Source: Candidatus Pullichristensenella stercorigallinarum (GTDB taxonomy: Bacteria; Bacillota; Clostridia; Christensenellales; Aristaeellaceae). Taken from it: a stretch of 64,000 nucleotides of DNA. The notes below the pieces were generated by a model, which saw only the letters and a list, made by a program, of their open reading frames with translations, was not told where the DNA came from and did not search any database. Below are positions 49,469-59,812 of the stretch, piece by piece. The stretch lies in NCBI GenBank assembly GCA_018712945.1, contig DVFZ01000122.1, forward strand, positions 25,322 to 89,321, in the 5' to 3' direction. A program made the position numbers and the translations under genes. Numbering within the stretch: the stretch's first letter is position 1; every line of letters begins with the position of its first letter.

Positions 49469-50470
49469 TCAACAGCTGTCTCTGACCGTCAGCGTAACCG
49501 GCAGCACGACGTGCTTGGGAGGCACCGGTTCTTCGCTGGAAAGATTGTCCAGCAAAAGCTTCATCGCCTCGTCGGCAAGCCGGATTGGGGACGAATGCAG
49601 CGATGTCAGCGACACGGGGATCGACAAAAAAGACTCCGTATCCCCGTTGCCAACCACGCGGATATCCTTTGGAACGCCCTTTCCCAGCTTCTTGAGGGAA
49701 CAAATCGCGTCATAAGCCACCGCGTCGTTGAAGGCGAAAATGCTGTCGATATCGGGATGCCTGGCGAGTTCTTCCGTGAGGATGTCGTATGTTTCCCCCT
49801 GGACGGATGTCAAGCGGTGAAAAACCATATTTTCCGCAACCGACAGGCCGCTGTCCACCAGCCCCTGCTCAAACGAATCCCTGCGCCATGGAAAGTGTTC
49901 CAGATTCAGGAACAAAATTTTCCGGCAGCCCCGGCTGGCCATATATGTCGCGGCCAAATAGGCTCCGCCCATATGGTCGCAGGTGGCGCTGTTCATGGAC
50001 GCCGCGACCGGCGGGTGCTCCAGAATGACAAAGGGCACGCGCGCCTGCTCCAACATTTTGACGTTTTCCAGGTAGCCATGGCTGGGGTCGATCAGCATGC
50101 CGTCCACGCCCTGCCGCAACGCGGTACGGATGGCGTTGCGCTCCGTCTGCGCGCACATGTCGATGTTCAGTATAATCATCGAATAGCCATGTTCGCGCGC
50201 AATTTCCTCGGCGTGCTTTGCAAACAGGCTCCAAAAGCTGTTTGTGATATCCACAACGCTCAGGGCGATACACATGCTCCTGCCGGAGCGCAGGGCGTTT
50301 GCCGCGCCGTTCATGACATAGCCCATCTCGTTTGCGGCGGCGCGGATGGCCGCCCTTGTTCGCAAGGCGATATCGTCGCAGTCCCGCAAAGCTTTGGAAA
50401 CTGTGATAACGCTAAAACCCGTCCTGTCGGCGATTTGCTTTAGAGTTACTCTGTTTGATGCCTTACCCAT
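49469..50470 (-). CDS. LacI-family transcriptional regulator
   Basis: The protein has 333 residues. The N-terminal HTH is VTLKQIADRTGFSVITVSKALRDCDDIALRTRAAI with the hinge helix NGAANALRSGRS; the C-terminal two-lobed sugar-sensing domain follows (IALSVVDITNSFW, GMLIDPSHG, SIFAFNDAVAYDAI). It is last in a set with the GH127-like enzyme and Lpl-type importer. A matching LacI-type operator overlaps their promoter region at 55731, so it most likely represses this locus until a sugar ligand binds. Confidence 0.92.
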   Translation of the reverse strand: MGKASNRVTLKQIADRTGFSVITVSKALRDCDDIALRTRAAIRAAANEMGYVMNGAANALRSGRSMCIALSVVDITNSFWSLFAKHAEEIAREHGYSMIILNIDMCAQTERNAIRTALRQGVDGMLIDPSHGYLENVKMLEQARVPFVILEHPPVAASMNSATCDHMGGAYLAATYMASRGCRKILFLNLEHFPWRRDSFEQGLVDSGLSVAENMVFHRLTSVQGETYDILTEELARHPDIDSIFAFNDAVAYDAICSLKKLGKGVPKDIRVVGNGDTESFLSIPVSLTSLHSSPIRLADEAMKLLLDNLSSEEPVPPKHVVLPVTLTVRDSC

Positions 50471-50529
50471 CCCTCATTCCATCCTTCGCGCAGCCGCTTG
50501 CTGTTTCTGAATATATTCCACATAAGCCT

Positions 50530-52170
50530 TTATTTTCCTTCCGGCGCTTTGCGAAACAGTATTTGGTGCGCTTCCGCTTTCAAGCGTTCATCCGATTTCA
50601 GATAGCGGTCGAAAAGCGGCTCCAATTCTTCCTGGCCGTAGAAATACGCGCCATCCTGCATGCGCAACCGCTCCGGATCCAGCGGCGCCATGGTTCCCTT
50701 GCGCGCGCCAAGGATCAAAACGCCGTGGCGCAGCGTGTACAGACCGGCCCCCGCGTGCAAATCCCCAACCGTAGGCTCCATGTGGAAACAGAAGTCCCAC
50801 AAAACCCGAATCCGGCTGCCCGCGCGCAGGGCGCATTGGAACGAGGCAAAGCCATCCTCATGCGAAAACGCCAACGCGCTCCCATCCATTTCCACACGGA
50901 GGTTTTTCGCGCACTCGGGAATGAACACGCGCAGGCGCGCCTCTTTCTGGCCCGACAAAACTTCAAATTCGACGGCGCCCTCGCGCGGCATGCGCGTGCG
51001 TTCGCGGATACGCAACCCGCCTTCGATTTCGAAAAGCGCGTCCATATGCAGCGGAATGAGCAGATCTTCCCCGTCCCACGACATGGCGTAGCGCTGCGGG
51101 ATGCCCAGGCCCTCGCCGCCGCGCATCGTGCAGCACCAGAAGGCTTCGTAGAAATCCGTCGTGCGCACCCAGCCGTCTTCCGCGCAGCTGTCGCAGCCAA
51201 AGCCGCCGTTGGGCCGCTGGCCCATGAGCACGCCGTTGTACCAGATCAGCGTGGCGATATCCAGATAGCGCCGCTCCCTCGTTATGTCCCATAACTCCAT
51301 CGCCAGCATATAGGAATCGATTACGCCGCAGGGCTCCGACCACGACGGCGTCCGGAACCAGTCGAAATTTGCGTAATACTCGCTCATGCCATAGCGCATA
51401 TAGTCCGCGAAAAACTGCCGGGCCGCTTCCAGATAGCGCTTGTCTCCGGTGAGGCGGTATACGCGCAAAATCCCGCGCATGCCGCTCAGGCAGGCGTGCG
51501 TTTGCAGGGGCGCGCCGTCCTTCCCGGTATGGTCAACGCGGATGAAGATATCCGCCATGCGCCTGAGCAGGGGAAGCAGGTCTTCCCGCCCAAGCCGTTC
51601 GCAGGCTTCGGAAATTCCATCAAGCGAAATAAAGAGGCAGCCGATGTCGCTTGAAAGCAGCCAACCCCGAAAGCGGTTGTCCAGCGCGCCCTGCGCCCCG
51701 CCCTGGCGCAGGGGCGGACGCTCTCCCTCTCGCTGCGGATAATTTTCCAGGTATTTCGCCATCGGGAGGTAGAGGTTATCCAGGATCTTCCCAACCCAGC
51801 CGCGGATTTCCGCATCGTCTGGCGCATATTCGAGCAATCCCCGCATCAACCAGCTGTGCGAGGGGAAGAACTGCTCGTTGATATTTTCCCAGTCGATGAT
51901 CTCTCCGCGATATCCCTGCGCGTTGCAAATGCTCTTGATCCAGGAAACGATTCCGTCCGCAAACGCGCTTTGCACGCCGAGCTGCTTTGAAAGCAGCGAA
52001 AGCGCCAAGAGCGCGCGGCCCTCCCAGTCTCCCGGCCATCCCTCGCTGCAATAAGGCCGAAGCCCTACCGCGCCAGGGCGGTAAGGCGCGTCGTGCAGGC
52101 GCGCAAAATTTTTGATGGCCCGGGCGCGCAGTTCGCCCTCGACCGTCGTTTTAATTCGTGCATCATTCAT
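50530..52170 (-). CDS. GH127-like (beta-L-arabinofuranosidase-type) hydrolase
   Basis: The protein has about 546 residues, with no signal peptide, so it acts in the cytoplasm. The helical part (WLMRGLLEYAPDD, YLEAARQFFADYMRYGM, YMLAMELWDITRERRYLDIATLIWYNGVL) is an (alpha/alpha)6-barrel type. FYEAFWCCTMRGGEG resembles the Cys-pair region of GH127/DUF1680 enzymes, which use Cys as nucleophile, and a beta-rich C-terminal half follows. The substrate is inferred to be an oligosaccharide imported by the adjacent system. ATG 52170 is chosen, with AAAGG 12 nt upstream; ATG 52182 is possible. Confidence 0.68.
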   Translation of the reverse strand: MNDARIKTTVEGELRARAIKNFARLHDAPYRPGAVGLRPYCSEGWPGDWEGRALLALSLLSKQLGVQSAFADGIVSWIKSICNAQGYRGEIIDWENINEQFFPSHSWLMRGLLEYAPDDAEIRGWVGKILDNLYLPMAKYLENYPQREGERPPLRQGGAQGALDNRFRGWLLSSDIGCLFISLDGISEACERLGREDLLPLLRRMADIFIRVDHTGKDGAPLQTHACLSGMRGILRVYRLTGDKRYLEAARQFFADYMRYGMSEYYANFDWFRTPSWSEPCGVIDSYMLAMELWDITRERRYLDIATLIWYNGVLMGQRPNGGFGCDSCAEDGWVRTTDFYEAFWCCTMRGGEGLGIPQRYAMSWDGEDLLIPLHMDALFEIEGGLRIRERTRMPREGAVEFEVLSGQKEARLRVFIPECAKNLRVEMDGSALAFSHEDGFASFQCALRAGSRIRVLWDFCFHMEPTVGDLHAGAGLYTLRHGVLILGARKGTMAPLDPERLRMQDGAYFYGQEELEPLFDRYLKSDERLKAEAHQILFRKAPEGK

Positions 52171-52178
52171 CGCCGTTT

Positions 52179-53063
52179 TCATCCTTTCACGCTTCCCACA
52201 GTAATCCCCTTGGTAAAATACTTTTGTAAAAAGGGATACAGGGCGATAATCGGGATGCTCGTAAGCACCACCTGCGCCGCTTTGATGTTGGAGTCGTTCA
52301 GCATTTCAATGTTTTCTATGCTGCCCGAATAAAGGAAATAGGTGTTTGTATCCACCACCAGGCTCTGCAAGTAGGTTTGCAGAGGATAATTGGCGCTGTC
52401 GTTCATATAGATCATGCCGTCGAACCAGGCGTTCCAGGCGCCCACAAAATTGAAGAGCGTGGTCGTTGCCAAAATCGTCACCGAGAGCGGCACATAGATG
52501 GAAAAAAGCGTGCGCCAATGTCCCGCGCCGTCGATCGCGGCGGCTTCGCCCAACTCTTTGGGCAGGCTCCGGAAGAAATTCAGAATCAAAAGCGCGTTGA
52601 AGGCGCTGGCGCATCCCGGCAGTACGAGCGCCCAGATCGTATTCATCAGCCCCGTTTCGTATATCACCATATAGGTGGGAACCAGGCCGCCGCTGACAAA
52701 CATGGTGATTACGTACATCCAGCTGTAAAACGTGCGCGCCGGGAATTCCTCCTTGCTGCGCGACAGCGGATACGCGGCCAACACATTGAGAAGCAACGTA
52801 AGCGTACAGGACAGAATCGTGCGCTCTACAGACACAAGCAATGCGTTGACAAATCCCCCGCCCGAAAGGCTGTATTTATAAGCGGCCAGCGTAAAATCCT
52901 TGGGCCAAAGCAGAATTGTATCGGTGGAAATCGCCGTGCTGGAACTCATGGACATGGCCACAATATGTATAAGCGGCAAAAGACAGATCAGCCCCACCAG
53001 CAAAAGAACCGCCCCAATGATTACGCGGGCAGGCTCTATTTTGCGGCGCTGCGTCGTTCTCAT
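52179..53063 (-). CDS. Carbohydrate ABC permease, LplC/MalG type
   Basis: The protein has 294 residues and six transmembrane segments, starting at about residue 13. The EAA loop is seen as ELGEAAAIDGAGHWRTLFSIYVPLS, the contact for an ATPase encoded elsewhere. TFYSWMYVITMFVSGGLVPTYMVI and the end FLQKYFTKGITVGSVKG are typical of LplC-like permeases for oligosaccharides. GGAGGGATTGCG precedes the ATG. It pairs with the LplB-type permease gene 11 nt upstream. Confidence 0.93.
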   Translation of the reverse strand: MRTTQRRKIEPARVIIGAVLLLVGLICLLPLIHIVAMSMSSSTAISTDTILLWPKDFTLAAYKYSLSGGGFVNALLVSVERTILSCTLTLLLNVLAAYPLSRSKEEFPARTFYSWMYVITMFVSGGLVPTYMVIYETGLMNTIWALVLPGCASAFNALLILNFFRSLPKELGEAAAIDGAGHWRTLFSIYVPLSVTILATTTLFNFVGAWNAWFDGMIYMNDSANYPLQTYLQSLVVDTNTYFLYSGSIENIEMLNDSNIKAAQVVLTSIPIIALYPFLQKYFTKGITVGSVKG

Positions 53064-53074
53064 CGCAATCCCTC

Positions 53075-54007
53075 CTAAAAAATCCGATAACCGGCAAACC
53101 GATGCGCCGCATAGTATGAAGAACTCACCAACAAAAGCGAAACCGCGGATTTGGCAATTCCCACCGCCGCCGCGATGGAGTATTGCGTTTGCTCGATGCC
53201 GATTCGGTAGATATAGGTATCAATAATATCTCCCGTGGAATACACCATTGGATTGTACATAATGAGGATCTGTTCAAAACCGCCGTCCAACACCGTGCCG
53301 ATATTGAGCACGGACACGAGGATGATAATCGGCAAAATGGCCGGCAGGGATATGTGCCATATGCGGCGGAAGCGGCTTGCCCCATCCATGGCCGCGCTTT
53401 CATAAAGCCCGGGATCTACGTTGGTCAGGGCCGCCAAATAGATGATCGTGGCAAACCCCACTTCTTTCCACAGGTGCGTGCCCACCACCACGGCGGGGAA
53501 AATGGAGGCGTTCCCCATAAAATAGATGGGTTCTTTCCCCAGAGCCTGGAGAATCTGGTTTACGACGCCGTCGTAGGATAAAACATCCAGAAAAATGCCG
53601 CCCACAATTACCCACGAGAGGAAATGCGGCAGGTAGATAACGGTTTGGATGCTCTTGGTAAAGGCGTTTTTGCGCATTTCATTGAGCATCAGCGCCAGGA
53701 GAATGGCCAGCACCTGGCCGAGAATGATCTTGCTTAACGAAATTACCAGCGTGTTGCCAATCGCGCTCCACAGCCCCGGCAGGTTGAACACATATTCAAA
53801 GTTGGCCCAGGCCACCCAGTCGGAGCCGAAAAAGCCCTTTGCGGGCACGAAGTTCTGAAACGCCATTACCAGGCCGAGCATTGGCGCATAGGAAAATATC
53901 AGCAACAGTAAAACGGAGGGCAAAAGCATCAAATGTAGCGCGCCCTGCCCTCTTGACCGGAGTTTTCCCCGTCCTTCTTTTTTTACTTGCAACGCGACAT
54001 TGCGCAT
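53075..54007 (-). CDS. Carbohydrate ABC permease, LplB/MalF type
   Basis: The protein has 310 residues with a basic N-terminus, then six transmembrane segments. LLPSVLLLLIFSYAPMLGLVMAFQNFVPAKGFFGSDWVAW is the usual LplB start; the EAA loop is LYESAAMDGASRFRRIWHISLPAIL. It forms the heterodimeric channel with the next permease. ATG 54007 is preferred, with GGAAGG 7 nt upstream; ATG 54013 is too close to the site. No ATPase gene is in the operon, so a shared MsmK-like ATPase is implied. Confidence 0.92.
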   Translation of the reverse strand: MRNVALQVKKEGRGKLRSRGQGALHLMLLPSVLLLLIFSYAPMLGLVMAFQNFVPAKGFFGSDWVAWANFEYVFNLPGLWSAIGNTLVISLSKIILGQVLAILLALMLNEMRKNAFTKSIQTVIYLPHFLSWVIVGGIFLDVLSYDGVVNQILQALGKEPIYFMGNASIFPAVVVGTHLWKEVGFATIIYLAALTNVDPGLYESAAMDGASRFRRIWHISLPAILPIIILVSVLNIGTVLDGGFEQILIMYNPMVYSTGDIIDTYIYRIGIEQTQYSIAAAVGIAKSAVSLLLVSSSYYAAHRFAGYRIF

Positions 54008-54091
54008 AGGCATTCCTTCCCTTGCTTTTCAAATCCGGATTTTGCGCGGGGAACCGCGCATTTTCAACGCCGTTCCCCGCGCCGCGGCCGC

Positions 54092-55678
54092 TTACGCGGA
54101 AAGCCCCGCGTTGACCTCCTGGGTGATGGTTTCGCCGCCAAGCGAATACCAGCTGTTCACAAAGGAATCAAAGGCCGTAAGATCGCCGCCAACGATGATC
54201 TGGATAAAGGTTTCCTCCTCCAAACTGTTGAGCGAAGCGGAGTAACTGATCATGCCGGGCGTCGGCGCTCCGCCCCACGCGCTTTGGACGTAATTGTCCG
54301 GATCAATGTAGTATTCGCCCAGCACCGTGCAGGAGCTTTCCGGCCCGAAGATCATATAATAGGCCCAGTCGTTTCTGTTGCCGCTGCCCGAAAGATACGC
54401 CTGGCAATAGTCGTAGGCCTGCACGGCCTGTACGGCCAGCGCGCTGGTATCGCCGGACTCAAGGGCCTCGACAATGCTCAGGTAGTTGATATAGTTGTTG
54501 TCGGGCGTATTCATGGAAACGGCGTTGTATTCATAAAGCGGCGTGCCGTCCGTATCGTGCAGATAGTCCGAACGGTTGGTCTGCAAATCGACGAACACAT
54601 TCATCAGCTTTATCATCGCTTCCGGGTGTTCGCAATCCTTGTTTACCACCCAATACGAGTCGTAGCCGTTGGGAAGCTGCGAGGCGGCGGGATAGCTTTC
54701 CTCCGTCAGCGCCGGCATGGGATACATTTCCCATTCGATGCCGCTCTGCTCGTAACCATCCATCAGCGAAAGGGGCGAGGTATAGGAGTTGATAAACATG
54801 CCGGCTTTTCCGCTGTTTACGTCGGCCCAGTTGCTGGTGCTGGTCAAAAAGTCCGTCTTGAGCAGGCCGTCTGCGTACATGGTGTGCAGCGTCTCCAACG
54901 CGCTGCGCATTTCGGGCTGGATGCTGCTGTATTCATACGTTCCATCGCCCATATCCAGCCAGCAGCCCTGATACGCGCCCATGCAGTTCATCAGATAGCG
55001 CAGCCCGACATATTGATCCACCATCAGGCCATAGGTATCATCCGCGCCGTTGCCGTCCGGGTCCTGCTCGGAGAAAGCGCGGGCAAGCTCGATCAGCTCA
55101 TCCACCGTCGTGGGGGCTTCCATGTCAACGGCCTCACGCCAATCCTTGCGGATAAAGAGGATGCCCGGGTAATTGGTATGGTTGTCGGTTTCCTGCACAA
55201 GCGCATAGAGCTTGCCATCCAAGGTGCCGGCGTTGATCGGGCCGTCGCCGGTAAGCGTCATGCGCTCCTTCAGCGCCGGGGAAGCGTATGTTTCATACAC
55301 TTCGGTCAAATCCGCCAGAAGGCCCGCGGCCAGCGCGTCTTCATACTGCGTCGCGGTGAGGCGCATGAAATCCGGCAGATCGCCCGTCGTCAAAGAAAGG
55401 TCAACCCGCTGTTCATACGCCTCCGAAGTCGGCTGCGTCCAACGGTATTCTACCTTTATGTTTTCTTCATCGAGATAGTAGCGCGTCCAAAGGTTGTTGT
55501 TGATATCGTCGCCATCTTTGAATACGAGGTTGGGCGAAAGAATTCGTACCGTTGAAACCGTGACGGTTTCCGCGTAGCGCTCACCCGGCGTGGCAAAGGT
55601 CTCGTCCGTGGCGGCAAGCGCCGCCGTCGTTCCCGCCAAAAGCGTCAGAACCAGTAAAATTGCCAAAATTTTCCGCAT
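54092..55678 (-). CDS. Extracellular substrate-binding protein, LplA type
   Basis: The protein has about 528 residues. MRKILAILLVLTLLAGTTAALA is a signal peptide with cleavage after ALA. There is no lipobox Cys, unlike most LplA-type proteins of Gram-positives, so membrane retention is unclear. The rest is a long SBP_bac_1-type fold (LPDFMRLTATQYEDALAAGLLADLTEVYE, GKLYALVQETDNHTNYPGILFIRKDW). It binds an oligosaccharide for the two permeases. The start is ATG 55678 by homology; ATG 55687 is closer to AAAGG and equally possible. Confidence 0.88.
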   Translation of the reverse strand: MRKILAILLVLTLLAGTTAALAATDETFATPGERYAETVTVSTVRILSPNLVFKDGDDINNNLWTRYYLDEENIKVEYRWTQPTSEAYEQRVDLSLTTGDLPDFMRLTATQYEDALAAGLLADLTEVYETYASPALKERMTLTGDGPINAGTLDGKLYALVQETDNHTNYPGILFIRKDWREAVDMEAPTTVDELIELARAFSEQDPDGNGADDTYGLMVDQYVGLRYLMNCMGAYQGCWLDMGDGTYEYSSIQPEMRSALETLHTMYADGLLKTDFLTSTSNWADVNSGKAGMFINSYTSPLSLMDGYEQSGIEWEMYPMPALTEESYPAASQLPNGYDSYWVVNKDCEHPEAMIKLMNVFVDLQTNRSDYLHDTDGTPLYEYNAVSMNTPDNNYINYLSIVEALESGDTSALAVQAVQAYDYCQAYLSGSGNRNDWAYYMIFGPESSCTVLGEYYIDPDNYVQSAWGGAPTPGMISYSASLNSLEEETFIQIIVGGDLTAFDSFVNSWYSLGGETITQEVNAGLSA

Positions 55679-55730
55679 CGTGTCCATCCATCCTTTCATT
55701 CTTTAATTTTATTTTTTTTGCGAAACATAT

Positions 55731-55780
55731 AATCTGTATCGTTACAGATTAATTATAACTACTGTTTTTCGAATTGTCAA
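55731..55780 (-). promoter_or_regulatory. Promoter and LacI-type operator of the Lpl-GH127 operon
   Basis: On the minus strand TTGACA (55775-55780) and TATAAT (55752-55757) have a 17-bp spacer. Directly downstream is AATCTGTA-ACGA-TACAGATT (55731-55750), whose two 8-bp arms are perfect inverted repeats. This is the placement and TGTA...TACA form expected for a LacI-family repressor site. Confidence 0.85.
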
Positions 55781-55848
55781 CCCCCAAAATGTACAAAATG
55801 GAAATTGAGCGCGCGGAGAGGATACATCTTCGCCACAGGGGCGCCGCC

Positions 55849-55877
55849 TTGGCAAAGCGCCCCACTTCTGCTATAAT
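55849..55877 (+). promoter_or_regulatory. Promoter of dapF
   Basis: TTGGCA and TATAAT are 17 bp apart, about 38 nt before the ATG. Confidence 0.75.
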
Positions 55878-55915
55878 AGACGGCAGTTGAACAAAGTAAG
55901 CGGGGATTATTGGCC

Positions 55916-56725
55916 ATGAAATTTGTCAAGATGCACGGGCTGGGCAACGATTTTGTGTTCCTGGGCGGCGAGGATGCCAAACGGGTGGAAGACCCGGCGG
56001 CGCTGGCGCGGAAGCTGTGCCAAAAGCACTTCGGCATTTGCGCGGACGGGCTGGTGCTGATTCTGCCTTCGGACGTGGCGAACGCGCGCATGCGCATTTT
56101 CAACCCCGATGGCAGCGAGGCGGAGATGTGCGGCAACGCCCTGCGCTGCGTGGGCAAGTATTTATATGAAAGCGGCGCGGTGGCCAGGGACTGCATGAGC
56201 GTGGAAACGCTGGGCGGCGTAAAGCCCCTGCGCGTGAACGTGCAGGAGGGGCGCGTGCATTCCGTGGCGGCGGATATGGGCCTGGCTAGGATTGGCGAGG
56301 CGGTAAAGATCAACCTCGGCGGCCATGAAACGCCCTTTTTGCCCGTGGATATGGGCAACCCGCACGCCGTCACCTACGACCTTTACCCCGGCGAGGCCGA
56401 GTTTGAGCACTTCGGCCCCTTTGTGGAGCGGCACGCGCTGTTTCCCAACCGCACGAATGTGGAATTCTGCCGGGCGGTATCGCCCACGCGCGCGGAGGTG
56501 CGCGTATGGGAGCGCGGCGCGGGGCCGACGCTGGCCTGCGGCACCGGCGCTTCGGCGGCGTTCGCGGCAGGCGTACAGCTTGGCCACCTGCGCGAAAAGG
56601 CGGAGGTGTTCCTGCCCGGCGGCCGGTTGATTTTCAAGATTGGAAAAAACGGCCACGTCATCGTCAGCGGCCCGGCGGAGGTGAGCTTCTTCGGGGAATT
56701 GCCTGAGGAGGCGGCGAAACCCTGA
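55916..56725 (+). CDS. dapF: Diaminopimelate epimerase (complete)
   Basis: The protein has 269 residues. All catalytic features are present: HGLGNDF, NPDGSEAEMCGNALRCVGKYL with the first catalytic Cys, MGNPHAVTY, RTNVEF, and WERGAGPTLACGTGASA with the second Cys. It converts LL- to meso-diaminopimelate for lysine and peptidoglycan. The start is ATG 55916 (MKFVKMHG); TTG 55910 is possible, with GGGG 4-10 nt upstream. It is monocistronic, with its own promoter and terminator. It contrasts with the degenerate DapF-like domain on CarB. Confidence 0.95.
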   Translation: MKFVKMHGLGNDFVFLGGEDAKRVEDPAALARKLCQKHFGICADGLVLILPSDVANARMRIFNPDGSEAEMCGNALRCVGKYLYESGAVARDCMSVETLGGVKPLRVNVQEGRVHSVAADMGLARIGEAVKINLGGHETPFLPVDMGNPHAVTYDLYPGEAEFEHFGPFVERHALFPNRTNVEFCRAVSPTRAEVRVWERGAGPTLACGTGASAAFAAGVQLGHLREKAEVFLPGGRLIFKIGKNGHVIVSGPAEVSFFGELPEEAAKP

Positions 56726-56817
56726 GGGGCGGGGATGCCGTATAAAAGGTAAGGCTTTTCCGCGTTGAAAGCCAGCGCCCTTGCCGGTTGGCTTTGAACG
56801 GTTGAAAACCGGCGAAA

Positions 56818-56855
56818 TTGCCAGGGGAAGGGATGCCCCTGGCAAGGGGATTTTT
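56818..56855 (+). terminator. Terminator-like hairpin after dapF
   Basis: TTGCCAGGGG and CCCCTGGCAA form a perfect 10-bp stem followed by GGGGATTTTT. The stretch from 56856 to 57098 has no gene I can support. Confidence 0.65.
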
Positions 56856-57098
56856 CCCGACTGAATGTTGGGCCGCCGAACCGCTCGCGCGGGTGGCGGC
56901 CTGGTTTTGGATCGCCCCTGGATAGCGGCGGCGGGGAATGCCACCGGTCTATGCTGCGCGCCCGCCATGGGGACAGGAGGCGCAACCGGACGCGGGACGG
57001 ACATCTTCCTGCTTGATGGGCGCGGCATTTGTATTGGCAGCGCCGGACTGATTCCCATTGCTGAATTGGCCGGGAAGACCCGCCCGGCGCGCAAAGAG

Positions 57099-57350
57099 CG
57101 GCGGACGCATATACGTCCGCCGCCCAAAGCGCTGATAAACCCCGCAAACGCAAAAATTGCCCTGATCAAAGAGAAATCAGAGGCAATTTTTGCTTCCTGC
57201 GTCAGCTGCACATGCAGCCTGCGGTCACTTACGTCCATGTAAGCTCCCTTGTCTGCAAGTTTGCTTCCTTGTCTTGTAGGCTTTCTCATCCCTCTGGCAG
57301 TCTGTTGACTTTGTCAACATCCTGAACGGCGGACGCATATGCGTCCGCCG
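57099..57350 (+). repeat. Family A repeat, copy A4
   Basis: The core follows A1 closely: CCGCAAACGCAAAAATTGCCCTGATCA, GGCAATTTTTGCTTCCTGCGTCAGCTG, CACTTACGTCCATGTAAGCTCCC and GTTGACTTTGTCAAC. It is flanked by CGGCGGACG-CATATA-CGTCCGCCG (57099-57122) and CGGCGGACGC-ATAT-GCGTCCGCCG (57327-57350), which differ at one base. The right hairpin lies 28 bp past the groEL stop. The ORF at 56162-57289 on the minus strand is spurious. Confidence 0.85.
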
Positions 57351-57377
57351 CCATTTTTATGGGGTATGGGGTTTTGC

Positions 57378-59336
<1,959 letters not shown>

Positions 59337-59349
59337 TCAAACTCTGTTG

Positions 59350-59376
59350 TTAGCACTCATCAAAATCGAGTGCTAA
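59350..59376 (-). promoter_or_regulatory. CIRCE element (HrcA operator)
   Basis: TTAGCACTC-N9-GAGTGCTAA matches the CIRCE consensus exactly, downstream of the groES promoter and 41 nt before the ATG. It implies HrcA repression relieved by heat. Confidence 0.97.
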
Positions 59377-59390
59377 CGACCACGGTTCAT

Positions 59391-59419
59391 AGTGTACTCA
59401 TTTTCCCCAGTTTTGGCAA
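59391..59419 (-). promoter_or_regulatory. Promoter of groES-groEL
   Basis: On the minus strand TTGCCA and TACACT have a 17-bp spacer, just upstream of CIRCE. Confidence 0.8.
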
Positions 59420-59469
59420 TACCTAAACCGTTTAATTTTTTGTTAAATATTTTCTTTTGCCCGCCGGGA

Positions 59470-59478
59470 TGCTATAAT
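59470..59478 (+). promoter_or_regulatory. Extended -10 element for the dCMP deaminase transcript
   Basis: TGCTATAAT matches TGnTATAAT; the -35 is weak. It places the start of transcription about 330 nt before the dCMP deaminase ATG. Confidence 0.55.
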
Positions 59479-59812
59479 GGAAGCAAAAACGCGCGGAATT
59501 GCAGGCCCTGGCCGCCTTGCAAAAAAATTCGCAGAACGGCCTGTAAAACCGGGCCCGGCAACATGTGCGGCGGCCAGCAGGGATTTGATCGCAGGCAGGT
59601 TTACTTGCCGGAGAGAAAATCCCTGCCTTGCAAAATTCGCTTGTGCCGCAAAGCGGCGCGAGAGAATTTTGGAGAGGGTAGCAAGGCGCAGAATCCGCAG
59701 GATTCTGCGGTTTCGCCAAAGGCGAAACTGCCACGCCTCAAATTGAAAATTTGAGGCGCGGCACCCGGCGGGGGAGATACGCCCCCGGCCGCCTCCGCGC
59801 AGCGGAGGCTGT
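59479..59812 (+). promoter_or_regulatory. Highly structured 5' leader of dCMP deaminase gene
   Basis: This leader of about 330 nt has no gene but many perfect stems: CAGGCC/GGCCTG (59502-59543), GCAGGGATTT/AAATCCCTGC (59577-59626), AAAATTC/GAATTTT (59632-59670), then five successive hairpins. These are CGCAGAATCC-GCA-GGATTCTGCG (59687-59709), GTTTCGCC-AAA-GGCGAAAC (59710-59728), CGCCTCAAATT-GAA-AATTTGAGGCG (59734-59758), CGGGGG/CCCCCG (59769-59787) and GCCTCCGC-GCA-GCGGAGGC (59791-59809). The ribosome binding site GGAGG lies in the 3' arm of the last hairpin, 4 nt before the ATG, facing CCTCC in the 5' arm. It is probably a cis-regulatory RNA of unknown type. Confidence 0.65.

Noticed and set aside
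49253-50443. ORF starting MRKPARQGSKLAGKGAYMDVSDR in repeat A3
   Set aside because: The start lies in a repeated non-coding element and continues antisense through the LacI gene. A similar ORF start in A4 arises from the shared repeat.
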